From Atrichornis clamosus (Eukaryota > Chordata > Aves > Passeriformes > Menuridae), in NCBI GenBank assembly GCA_013400975.1, contig WBMZ01014019.1, positions 124,001 through 188,000 of the forward strand: DNA of 64,000 nucleotides, read 5' to 3'. Below the pieces are notes generated by a model that had not been told where the DNA came from, searched no databases, and saw nothing but the letters and a program-made list of their open reading frames with translations. Position numbers and translations under genes: made by a program. Shown here in pieces: positions 11,675-22,389 of the stretch. Positions within the stretch are counted from its first letter, which is position 1. Every line of letters begins with the position of its first letter.

Positions 11675-14600
11675 ACATTTAAAATAGAGAACTCTGAATA
11701 TAATCTAACAACCAAAACTAGATGCTTTCTGGAGCCATGCTTCACAGTACTAAAGCAGGAGTGGCCACATTTAGGGATTTGGATACAACTTGGAGTTTGC
11801 AAATTAAAGCAGAAAAGGCAGGCTTTGGAGTGGAAATGATAGTTAATTATGAAGTTATTATGTTTTTATTTTTATACTTTTTTAAATTAACATCTACAGA
11901 GAGAACAGGTTGTGTGCTTGTGTTTCATAAAGTTGAATTCTTCTTACATGAAACAAAATGTTCGATCTAATATTTTAAACAAATACTGATTTCCATCATT
12001 TATTTATGCTGATTACTGCCAATCAGTTGTCCAATCTTGGCTCAATTTACAGCAGTTTTATAGCACAGTAACTCCAACGCCTTTCAAAAGTTCTACACCT
12101 GGTCAAGGGATTAGAATCAAGACCACATATGTAATTAAATAGTTTAATTTAGTTACATCCTAGGGATTACACCTCATATCCCAGAAAAAGGATATTCTTC
12201 ACATTCCTATTTCAGTCACCTTTCTCTAGCTTCATTTCTGAAAATCTGACTCAACAACCAATATCATGCTTATTAGTTTCCCTTCACCATTTCACAAAAT
12301 GGCAACCATAACACTTAGAATCCTGAAAACCTCATGAAACAAGGTTTCTGTATATTTTTTTCAACACAGTCCATTTATTTAAATTTTATATTGAGTTTTT
12401 CCATTTACTCCTTCCAATCTTATACTGGCTTTCCTTTGAATTACAAAAATTCTCCATCTTCTTTGGTTATATATTTATTTACAGAAATATAAATTTAAGT
12501 ATTGTTACTTATTGCTGAAATCATCTGTTGTTTATAACTTAGAATCAGATCTTGTTACTCCTGGACTCTATTCCTGCCCATATCTAACTTAATGTAAATA
12601 TATATTCCTAAATCCTGGCATCAAAAACAGCCAGGTTCCTCCTTGGCACCAGGAAAGCGTTATGTTCCCTCATTTTCAGTTCTATAGGAAAATACATTGG
12701 AAGATCTACACTTGAACTCAGCAGGTTATTTTATTCATATAAATGAAATGACAAGCTAAATCCTTAATGTACAGAAATGTTATCATCTACAAAGCAATGA
12801 AAGCAGGTTGCTGATTTTTAACCATAATAAAAGAAATTTAGAGCTTCATTAATTTTCTCATCCTTTTCTACCATGGAATGTAGTATCATATATTCTTTCT
12901 ATTTTCACACCACTCAGTGTATGCAGAGTGTAAGATCTGAGTTAATAATAATAACTTTTGAGAATAAAAATGTGCCAGTTGCAAAGGGTTTCAGAAAAAG
13001 CTGATGGCTCAGTTAGAGCACATGCCGCTGGAGCATATCTTCCTGTCTACCACTGACTCCAATACTTGCCTAAGGTAGAAAGGAGCTTACATATGACCAA
13101 GGAAGACAGACCTCTGCTTACTCATTACGAAAAAATGGGGATCCACAGTCGTGTATCTTCAAAACTATGACTAGAGTCTAAATCAAAAGACTTCAACAGA
13201 AATTTTTTTCTGTGAAAAACTTTTTGAGTGTTAGCTCTATATTAAAATTAATTACTTTTATTTATAAGCTAGTGAATTGAAAACTCATAATTCAAAACAA
13301 ATTTTAAGTTCTGGGGTTTTTTAAATTCAAATCAGAGCCTGAAACATAAAAAAAATACATCTTTGATAGATTATATATTGTTAAAAGATGGAATTCTGTC
13401 TTTAAATACAGTATAGAAAGAAACCTGACCTCATCTATGACTTTTCTTTTGCTGCAACACCATGAATCAGAAACCACCTGTATTGCAATCCCCCTTAATA
13501 TCTATGATCAGATAATTTAGTTCTACAGTACGTTTAATAGATGCAAAAAGGGATATACCTTACCAAAAAAAAAGTAAAAAATGACTATATGTGGACAGAA
13601 ACTGCCTGAACCTTAGTGATCCAGAAGATCAGTCAAGACTGAAGAGTTCATTTTCTATTGAAGACTTAAATTGCTAATTACTAAGTGAAGACATTGAGAA
13701 GCAATGTTAGTATATAGGAGATATTCTGAAATGATACTGGTACAGCATTATCTGTACATTAAATATCCACTATTCTACCACCCCTGTTTGGGATATTTCT
13801 AAAAATCAATAGTCTCTAAAATTATGTTACCATTGTCAAGATATTTTTTCCCATTTACTCTCAAAGCCAATTCATCCACCACTTTTAGAGCCACCAAGAC
13901 CAGTTTAGAATAAGAATTACATCCCAGCCATTACTGCATTTTTCTTACAAGCTTCCCTTAGTAAGCACAGGGTTTATATGATATACAGAATGCATGGGAA
14001 AGAAAGCTTGACAGTGAGTCTAGCAAATCATGTTTTCAAAAATATTTTTTAAACATGCCTAGAATATTTTACATGAAGTATAGCATATTTACTCAGTTTC
14101 AGTTTGTGATTATCATGTGGTCCTTTGAACAGGTTAACAACAATAAAGGAAAAAAATTGATTTCTTATATAGACTGTTAAGACTGTTTATAGGGTTGTGG
14201 GTTAATCAATTTCATTTAAAGTAATGAAAAGCAAGCAACATCAGTTCAACACCCTGAAAAACAGGTAGTCTTGCACCCAGAAAATGCAGGAGCAGTGGGC
14301 TTTAGTGAACTGCCAAGAAGAATTAATTCTGAGGACAGTCAAATAGGAGAGCACAGACACAGGTTTTTGTCCGCTGAAACTTTAAGCAAGCCAGATCATC
14401 CAGGGCTGGAGCTAACTGGTGGGATTTGATGTAGCTTCTTAAGCTTTGGGAAACAAGTCATGTACACGCACATGCACAGACCTTCATTTCCATTCCACTT
14501 CATTCCACAAGTAGGAGAACTAGACACTACTTAGGGCACTATGTATATTGGGAATTATCTTATATCTGTGATTAAGGGCCACTCCCACGTCTGCCAAAAA

Positions 14601-17600
14601 GCATTAGCTGGTCTACCAATGAATTTTCCAAGAATGCTTTCTTTGGAGAATTAAATTACCTTTGTAGATGCAGTAAAATCTAATCAGTGCATTTTCTGAA
14701 CATGTTCCCTAGGTCTCTCTTTCTCATAAATATTAATGCACAAAATCAGGGGCCAAGTCATCCCAAAATTCATACACTCTATGTATAAATTTAGAAGTCT
14801 TAATGTGGTATTAGCACACAGAAACAGTAAACATCACACTTGGTTTTTAATACATTTAAATGTTGAGTATTTTTCAGTAGAATACTCTCAAGGGACCTAA
14901 TTAACCAAATGAAGATTTTTCAGATCAGCAAAGCAGCTAGATATGTAGATGACAATACAGGCTAAGAAGTTTGAATTTGCACCAGTGACAAGCATAGGCT
15001 TTAATCTCTGTGCTTTGTAGATGCATGAGGTGAAGAAGTGACATTTATTTTCTTCTTTTTATTGGGTAGCCCCAGGTTAGATAAGGTTATCTCACATGAA
15101 GACAAATAGTGTCGGTCAATTCTCCCATTTGTGATTATATTAACATAAATTAAACTATTATAACTAAACAACCTCTAATGCAGGAGAGGACGATTCATAA
15201 CTTATTGATGTCTGGTATCAGACAGGAAAGATCTTGGCTTCATGGAGATAAGCAAGATCTTGGCATCACAGCTATTCGGAAATTAATTGCAGTGATTTTT
15301 TCATCAGATGACATGCAGAGAAAAATAAAAATGAAATAAATTCAAAATATCATAATACTAAACAATATGAATCAAAGCTGTCCAGAAAATGAAAATGGTT
15401 TCATTCACTCAATAGATTAGCAGACAAGTCTCCCACAGAAATCTCTTTGACAGTTTAATTCATTAATCAAAGCCTTAGAAAAGCTGTTTAAAACTACCAT
15501 AGCATCTACCATTAGAGCAAATATGTAAGTAAATATAAAATATTACTCTTTACTCTGAGTGAGCTCCTGGATGTATCTTTAATGCTACCCTTCCTAAATG
15601 TTAGTCTCTCAAAGCACACTTCTGTTGATATTTTAGTATGCCCCTAAAGGAAGGACTATTCAGAGAGAATTTGCCACAATGACAGAAAAAAAGCATTCAT
15701 CACAGTATACCCAATTGTAGCATTTTATGTATTCATAATAACTTCATTTTTTCTCAAATCCAACTAAACAAGGACAGTACTAACAGGCATGTTTAAAGAA
15801 GAGTTTAAAAATAAAGAATACTTTTTAAAGTTTGCTAAGATGCTGGTATGGGTGCATATATTGTGTATCTCTATTTACCTAATTCACATACACATGTATG
15901 TGCAAGAGTAAATGTGTATTTTTAATTTAAAAAGCAGCATCACTAGTTTTTGCTGCCTATTTCAAAGATGGGAAGACAGTTATTTTTCATATGTAAGTAC
16001 AAAGCAAAACACTTTTTTATTCCAAGAAAAAACACAGTCTAGCTTTTACTGCTCTACATAACAAATATTTTACATATACTTCTACACTTCCATTGAATTG
16101 TATGAGAATGCTACAGATGGTTTGTCACATCTCGATTAGCTCATTTTTCACAATGCTCTTGTGACACTCTGTATCATTTACACAAGGCTTATTTGTCAAA
16201 ATCCCATAGCACCTTTCTGACAACAGATGTTTTGAAATTCATCTTATTTTGCTTGGCAAAGACTTACTTTAATGGATTTGACAGCATGATTTCAGTAAAG
16301 AATTCACTGGTCATTTTACTCAGTTTAGGAAAACTAAAAGCAGACCGATAAATGTTCATTTTGTAACTTTTAAAATGTATTTTAAAGCAATCAGCCTTGT
16401 AAAATGTGGTTTGTTTGGGGTTTTTCACAAATGATTATGGATTCTAAATTATTCTGCATAAGATGTTTAAGTAATGACTTCGGCTTGATGATGTCTTCAG
16501 TTTCCCTGTTAAACAGAATGCCACTTTGAATCCACAGGTATTCCATGTATCACTTTGTGCATCAAGAATATACATAGTAAAAGGTATGATAGTATTTTTC
16601 CTGCAGAAGTTCTTATGGATGAGCAGTAATTCTGAAACCTTAACGTAAACCAATGGATAAATATTGCTATGTCTTAACATGAAGGGTTCTTAGAGAAAAT
16701 AAACTCAGGGGTTTGATGCTGCAGACTTTACTGATGAATAGCCCTTGTTCTGATTATTCTTGCTGAAATCTTCTGTGTCAGTGGTACAGTTTCACAGCAG
16801 AGTTATATTCTAATTCAGTTCTTTTATTCAAGAATGTGACAAAGTGCCTTATAAAAAATGAATGAATGAAAAAGGATGAAATCACAAGTCTCTTTAAAGC
16901 CCCTTCTCACCTAAGAAAATGTTTGTCATCTCAGTGCTGTGAAGCAGTCATCTCCTCCTCAAATGGTAATATAGTGAAACACAGAGGTTTCCCCCAAAAA
17001 AGACTGCACAGGTGGTCAAACACAATTGCTCAGTTAGCAAATCCTCCTAAACTCACTTTCATGAATAAGTATCACATATAAAAATCCACCATCATAAACC
17101 AAATACTCTAGTCTGTTAAAACACACACAGACTGGTTAAAAAAAAAGCCACCATAGATTTTGCTACTGGCATTTTCCTGCTCATCTTCTCTATATCACTG
17201 TACTATCTAAAAATGGCAAGATACGGCTTGCATTAGGAGTTACAATAAATAGTTTTACTGTAAGAAAGCTATGTAAAAATAAAATTGTATGGATTTTGTT
17301 GATTTATAATTTTTCAACTGTAAGGCATGGAAAAGAAGCAGGAAACATCAATCAGGACAGTTCTCTGATCATGCTTCTTAAAATTGTCTTCCGACCCAAC
17401 ATAAAGAGGAGCTGTAGTATACATACCAAACCATAACACATGGTGGCATTCTCTAATGAAACACAGGGTGGTTTGTTCTTTATCATTGACTGGTAGATAT
17501 TAGCCATGTTTCAAGTGATACTTAATATTTTCACTCTTCATGATATAATCCTTTGGTTGTAAAGCTATTTGTTTCCTGAGGATGAGTACAAAGTAAGTCA

Positions 17601-18029
17601 TCACCATTTCTGAATGCTGTCAAACACCACAAAATTAAAAAAAAAAAAAATAAATAGAGAAGTCATTGCAATATCATTTGACTCCTTTTATTTCTAGGGT
17701 TCTAGTACAAAGTACTGGATGGAATGCAATCACCACAGTACCAGTTTTAGTTGTCTCCATTGACTACTGGTCATCTCCCCTGAAGAAGAGCTGCCTGCAA
17801 AACCTGCTGGTCTTCATGGCAAGGCCCTGGCTGGGAATGGGCAACAGGCAGGTGAACCTGCACCTGGGCACCCAGGGGATGCCGAGAAGCTCTCCCACAG
17901 CTGCCGGCTGTGCCTCACCTCTCACTGTGCTGACTGGGAAGCCACCAAGCAGCGGGGAGCACGACCCCTGCATACAGCCAGGCTGCTCCTGCCAAAGCCA
18001 AATTGGTGGTTCAGGGAGGGGGCTGGCGA
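11675..18029. other. FGF14 intron leading to exon 1A
   Basis: AT-rich up to about 17.75 kb, then GC-richer but CpG-poor up to the island. No exon or repeat recognised. A 14-base poly-A run lies at 17637-17650. Confidence 0.65.
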
Positions 18030-18407
18030 ACGACGGTCCCCAGCCACCGGACACCCGGTGTGAGCTGTGCGCTCTTTGTCCCTCAGAGAGGAACAGGGCG
18101 AGACGGGGACACGCGCGAGGGCGGGCAGGCTCCCCCGAGGGGTTTTCTGCCCGCAGCACACCTGTCGTGACCAATACAGGAGTCGCCGCGCAGGCAGCCG
18201 GGCAACAAGGCGGGTCCCGGGGGTCCCGACCGAAAGTCCCCTGGCTGCCGCGCTCCTCAGCCCGCGGAGCCCTTCGCCCGCCGCCGGGGAGCCGGGAGTC
18301 GCCGGCTGGCATGACCGGGGGCGGCGCCCAGCCCGGGAAGTTTCTCGCCACAGGTTGCCCCCTCCCGCCCGCCCCCCGGGAGCCCGCGGGCGGGCCCGGC
18401 CACAGGG

Positions 18408-18414
18408 ACGCACC
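18408..18414 (-). promoter_or_regulatory. FGF14: Splice donor of FGF14 exon 1A
   Basis: Read on the minus strand, the exon ends CGCCAAG with its last base at 18414, and GTGCGT follows at 18413-18408. This fits the vertebrate donor consensus. The reading frame continuing past it becomes Pro/Gly/Arg-rich with no resemblance to FGF14, so the frame change agrees with the splice site. Confidence 0.93.
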
Positions 18415-18606
18415 TTGGCGCCGCAACCGCCGCTTCTTGAGCCCGAAGATGCGGACCTTGGAGAAGATGTCCACCAGGTTGCCGTTGCAGAGCCCGCGGT
18501 TCTTGCTGGGGCTGTTCCGCCTCCTGCTGGCCGAGGGCCGGTCCCAGTGCTGCTCCCTCGCCTGGCGCTTCTGGCGGATCAAGCCGCTGGCGATGGCCGC
18601 TGCCAT
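18414..18606 (-). CDS. FGF14: FGF14 (FHF4) isoform 1A first coding exon
   Basis: The minus strand encodes 64 residues from an ATG at 18606-18604, beginning [17 protein letters not shown] and ending KKRRLRRQ. I recognise this as the isoform 1A N-terminus of FGF14. The paralogues differ: FGF12 and FGF13 have IASSL where this has IASGL, and the [15 protein letters not shown] stretch is FGF14-specific. The exon ends in CAAG followed by GTGCGT, a strong donor, leaving a phase-1 G that would start the Asp codon of the shared exon 2 (DPQLKG in the family). Start context is AGCCATGG, a good Kozak match. There is no signal peptide. Basic clusters lie at residues 11-17 and 57-63. From family knowledge, FGF14 is a non-secreted FGF-homologous factor that binds the cytoplasmic tail of voltage-gated sodium channels. 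The 1A N-terminus promotes long-term channel inactivation and carries nuclear-localising basic residues. The core beta-trefoil is encoded by exons outside the window. Confidence 0.97.
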
Positions 18607-18928
18607 GGCTGCTCGCCGGCTCGCCCACGCCGGGCAGGGAGGAGGGAGGCGGCGAGGCGCTCAGCCCCGGCGGGGACCCATCCCCGGGGGCGCGGGCGAG
18701 CGGGAGCTTCCTCCGGCCCGAGGCGCGGCTGCAGAGGGACACCCGCACCCTGCGGCCGGCGGGAGCTGCTGCCGCCGAGGGTCACCGCATGGGTGCCCCG
18801 CCGTCCCCCGCGCTGTGTCCCAGCGCAGGGGCACCTGCTCGGGCGGGTGTCTGCGGGCGGGATGGCAGAGCAGCGCGGCGCGAAGCGAGCGGGACTCGGG
18901 GCAGAGCCGCGCCCGGTCGGCTCCTGAC

Positions 18929-18967
18929 GGGTCGGGTCGGATCGGATCGGGTCGGGTCGGGTCGGGG
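18929..18967. repeat. GGGTC/GGATC pentanucleotide repeat in the FGF14 promoter island
   Basis: Eight G-runs are spaced every five bases: GGGTC units at both ends with two GGATC variants in the middle. The last part, GGGTCGGGTCGGGTCGGGG (18949-18967), has four G-tracts of three or more separated by two-base loops, a classic G-quadruplex pattern on the plus strand. The FGF14 sense strand is the complementary C-rich strand. The repeat lies about 320-360 bp upstream of the exon 1A ATG. Confidence 0.95.
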
Positions 18968-19166
18968 CTGCCCCTCAGCCCCGCGCCGCCGCCCGCTCTC
19001 CCGCCGCTGCCATCGCCGCGGCCGGGGCGGCTACCGCCGCCTCTTCCCGGCTCCCGCCTGATGATTGCCAAGTGCTTCAGAAATCAGCATCTGGAGAGAG
19101 CAATCTTCTTCTCCGGGGAGAGCTGTAATCACGGCTCCTCGGTCCCACCCCGCTCCAGCCTCCCCT

Positions 19167-19168
19167 AC

Positions 19169-19206
<38 letters not shown>

Positions 19207-19209
19207 ACA
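19167..19209. repeat. (CA)n microsatellite in the FGF14 promoter island
   Basis: A CA dinucleotide tract with an uninterrupted core of about 14 units (19174-19201) and slightly interrupted flanks. In FGF14 orientation it reads (TG)n and lies about 560-600 bp upstream of the exon 1A ATG, in the promoter or the 5' UTR. Confidence 0.97.
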
Positions 19210-19840
19210 GAGGCACGCACCGCTGGAGCTTTTTTTGTCCTCCCCAAGGCGAGGGGCGGCGAGGGTGCAAGCAGTGGAGGAGGGGGAATGGGGGAAAGGC
19301 AGAAGAATAAAGCACAGCGGGAGAGAAGCGGAGGGACAGGGTGTTGCTGATGTGGTTTTCTGGTGGGAATCGGGAGGTTCCCTGTGGATCCGCCGCCAGC
19401 TGCCTCTGCCCTCTGCCCCCCGTTAGGTTTCCGGATGGCTTCGTGCGGAGCTCCCTTCCCGGGGGAAGAAGGAGGGCCCTGCGCACTGCCGGAGGGGCGT
19501 ATGGCCCTCCCCGTTCTCCTTCGCCCGCCCCGGCACACCGAGGATCCCTCGCACGCACCCTCTCTCCAGCTCCCCGGCACCGGCTCCCTGCCGGCCGCCC
19601 CCGCCACTCCCAGCGGTGACACCGGCACCTGTCCCCGTCCCCAGGCCGGGGAAGCTGCGGGGCAGGGCAGGAGGAGGAGGTGGCATCGCATTCCACCAAG
19701 GGCACCCTGCCATGCTCAGCCCCTGTGCTGGCCAGCCCGCCAGAAGCTGGGCAGGGGCGACCGTCTGCTCCTCCAGGCCCCGCAATCCAGGAACGGACCG
19801 GGCTGGAGGTGTACTCGGTCGGGAGAGGGGTTTCTGCCGC

Positions 19841-20924
19841 ATGGGAATATTTTAGAGCAGTGAGGAAGAACCACACCTACGAGGATGAGGGGATCTTCAT
19901 CCCAAATACAAAAGGAATTACATAGGGCACCCACAAACAGCAGCAACAGGTGGATTTATTGATCACCAGCAATATGTAAAATTGTAGGCTATGTCTTGAA
20001 GCACTTGAGGAAGCACCAGCCAACCTCACTAGACACAGAACACCAAAGTAGTATCTGCCCCGAGGAGTTCATAAGACATTGCAAATAGTAAATACCATGT
20101 AAAATAAGACATCCCATTTCTTTGCTTTCATTTTTTTCTGTTGGCTCGTCTCCCTATTCAAATAACAGCTCAAAGTTTTTTGTATTTACTTTTCGCAAGC
20201 CTAATGGTTAAACTTCCTGAAGTTGTAGCTAGCCAGAGGAAGGCAGAAAAAGGAAGCAAGCAGCTACACACAAAAAAATGCAGCTATAGTATAAAGAAGG
20301 GCAGATGCTTTCACAGGGAATTATCATGTAATATCTATTTTTATACTGTGTTCAGAATACTCTCATTTCTTATTAGATGTGTTTGTGGGGTTTTGGTTTG
20401 GATTTTTTTTGTTATTTTTTAAAACGGATTTGGAGGTGTAAGTATCCATCCAGAAAAATTCACTGCTTTGCAATACAGAATCCAGCATGTAAGAATAGGT
20501 TCTTGTTTCAGCAGAGGCTTCAACATCTTTGATATTGACCATTTTTTCCCTAAATCCTTTAATCTACAAAGCGCTATTTTTATACAGAGGGCAAAAGTGT
20601 ATGGTGGGAACTCCAGTATACAGGGATTTTGTATTAATACTAGACCAACTAGGAACAGAACATGCACAATCGGATCTGGATAATACATTTTAATTCTATT
20701 TAAAAGTGTCTCTAAAGAGATTCAGCTAAGACTCATTGGATTTTCTATCTGGCAATTTTTACAGAGCAGCAATTTCCTTACAACGGTTACAATTGCCTTA
20801 ACTAATGCAATTATACAGAGAGGTGGTTATTTTTTAAAAAAATTAAATTTCACTGTAGTATTTTTGTATACTGCTTTCCTTTTCCTTCTTTTTCAAAAGT
20901 GGAGAAGACACGATGTTGCCTTCC
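19841..20924. other. Upstream flank between the CpG island and the small CpG patch
   Basis: AT-rich sequence without a recognised repeat or exon; short frames on both strands resemble nothing known to me. Confidence 0.6.
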
Positions 20925-21160
20925 TTAAGACCCCTCAAGAGGGAAGCGCTCCTCCAAGTGCCGGCCCAGTGGGCGTCCCCCAGCCCCGGCCTTGGTCCCG
21001 TCCCAGCCGCGCTCCCTGCCCCGGTCTGGTTCTGCCTTCAGCACCACGGACAGCAGAGCAGGGACCGGCCGCTCGCGGCACAGGGACATCCCGTGCCACC
21101 GCGGTGGAGGTGACAGGACACAGCCCAAAGTCAGCTCGACTTGGCTGCTGGCTCCAAACA
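20925..21160. promoter_or_regulatory. Small CpG-rich patch upstream of the FGF14 1A island
   Basis: About 235 bp with roughly 17 CpG dinucleotides, separated from the main island by about 1 kb of AT-rich sequence. It carries the RE1 motif at 21037. It could be a distal promoter element, an untranslated upstream exon or an old GC-rich insertion; the sequence does not tell these apart. Short open frames on both strands resemble no protein I recognise. Confidence 0.6.
21037..21057 (+). promoter_or_regulatory. RE1/NRSE site for the REST (NRSF) repressor
   Basis: The sequence TTCAGCACCACGGACAG (21037-21053) matches every position of the 17-base RE1 core pattern NTYAGMRCCNNRGMSAG. Only the last few bases of the 21-bp element depart from the usual GCGCC-type ending. 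It lies about 2.4 kb upstream of the FGF14 exon 1A ATG. REST silences neuronal genes in non-neuronal cells, and FGF14 is a neuronal gene, so the placement makes sense. Binding itself is inferred. Confidence 0.85.
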
Positions 21161-21619
21161 AAGGAATGAATGAGAGGGAGTAGAGTGAAATAAAGGCCAA
21201 CCACTCACTGTCTTTCATTTTTTTCCTGGAATTTAGGAGTATAATGCATACATGCAGCCCTAACATTTGCATAAGAAACTCACTCCAAAAAGATGTAGGT
21301 CCCTCTTTTGCTGGAAGGACCTCTTTGTATCATCCTATGATGGCATTATATACTATCTACTACTATTGTTCTTTTTCTGTGTTTTCCTTCATATACTGGG
21401 CCTTTGCCAAACACACTGACATTTCTCAACAACATGATGCTCGGGGTGATGGCAAAGAAAAGCAAGAGAGAAGGTGAAAACGGGTGGTATGCCTATAGAC
21501 AAAGAGAAAATGTGTCTCTTACTCCAGAGATCAAAAAAAAAAAATAGCTTCGTACTCTCATGTCAGAAATGCAGAGCAGTTGTTTACAGCTTGAGGTTTT
21601 ACAAAGAAAACTCAAGAGA

Positions 21620-21631
21620 GCCATCTGGTGT
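21620..21631 (-). promoter_or_regulatory. CTCF-like motif upstream of FGF14 1A
   Basis: GCCATCTGGTGT matches the reverse complement of the CTCF core (GCCMYCTRSTGG) at 11 of 12 positions. It lies about 570 bp beyond the RE1 site. One near-match in 64 kb may arise by chance, so occupancy is only a possibility. Confidence 0.35.
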
Positions 21632-22373
21632 CTTAACCTGTGATAAAATGTGTGCAATTCTAGTCAAAGCGAAGGTTCTGCTAACAGATGGATTGTACAA
21701 GTAGGAACATATCGGGTACCTTAAAGACTAGTAACTGCATGAGATTATGCGTTTAGGACAAATGGAAATATCTTAGTTATGACATTTACTACATTAAAAC
21801 AGAGTTTTATTTCTGATTAACAAAATTCTGGATATGAAAACAAACGATTAAAAGCCAAAGAAGGGGAGAAGAGATTTTCAATGCTTTCTGTTCTCCCATC
21901 TGTTCATTTCTAACTGGTAATTTGTTATGGATTTCAGGAGTTTTCTAAAATAAAAACATTTTAGGATCTATAAAATTGTTTTCTTGGATGAATTTTACAG
22001 TAAAAAATTAAATGTATCTAAAGTGTGTATAAAATAATTACTATATTCTATGTTAGGTTATTAAACATTATTATTCCTGAAATTTATTTTTGCTGTTACT
22101 GGGAACAAACAGTATTCCATTTCAGCTAATTTAACATGCAAATTACAATGTGATATTTTCAGGCATCAAAGTTCAATATTAAAATATACACCATTAATAT
22201 TTGTGTATATGCATGTACTAGTGATAAGAAAGTGCTTTTATAAGAACTTCCATTAGGAAAAATGGGATTCAATGTTTTATAGTCCATCCTAACCTAGATC
22301 CATAAGCTATGAAATTTGTAGAACTTAAAATGTCATCCTTACACATTATGGGTTGTGTTTTTTCCTCTTCTTC

Positions 22374-22389
22374 TTTTTTTTTTTTTTTT
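22374..22389 (+). repeat. Poly-T run
   Basis: Sixteen consecutive T after a CTTC-rich lead. No retrotransposon body was recognised beside it. Confidence 0.9.

Larger units (their letters stand above)
18030..19840 (-). promoter_or_regulatory. FGF14: CpG-island promoter and 5' region of FGF14 isoform 1A
   Basis: GC content and CpG density rise sharply here against AT-rich flanks, and the island spans exon 1A and more than 1 kb upstream of its ATG. GC boxes are visible, for example GGGGCGG near 19024. I saw no convincing TATA box in the minus-strand upstream sequence, which fits a dispersed CpG-island promoter. The transcription start cannot be fixed from sequence alone; the 5' UTR should run leftward from somewhere between about 18.7 and 19.8 kb. 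The long open frames here on both strands are most simply explained by the shortage of A/T-rich stop codons. Confidence 0.85.

Noticed and set aside
17764..18415. Continuation of the exon 1A reading frame to 280 codons
   Set aside because: After Gln64 the frame crosses the AAG|GTGCGT donor and turns into low-complexity Pro/Gly/Arg sequence with no FGF14 similarity, so it is intron.
17666..19426. 586-codon open frame on the plus strand across the CpG island
   Set aside because: It runs antisense through FGF14 exon 1A, is rich in Pro, Arg, Gly, Ser and Ala, and includes a His-Thr stretch that is just the CA repeat. It is explained by scarce stop codons in GC-rich DNA; no domain is recognisable.
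18661..19876. Several minus-strand open frames of 136-281 codons upstream of exon 1A
   Set aside because: They overlap in different frames, some lack an ATG, and their composition follows the CpG island and its repeats (Cys-Val runs from the TG tract). Nothing supports translation.
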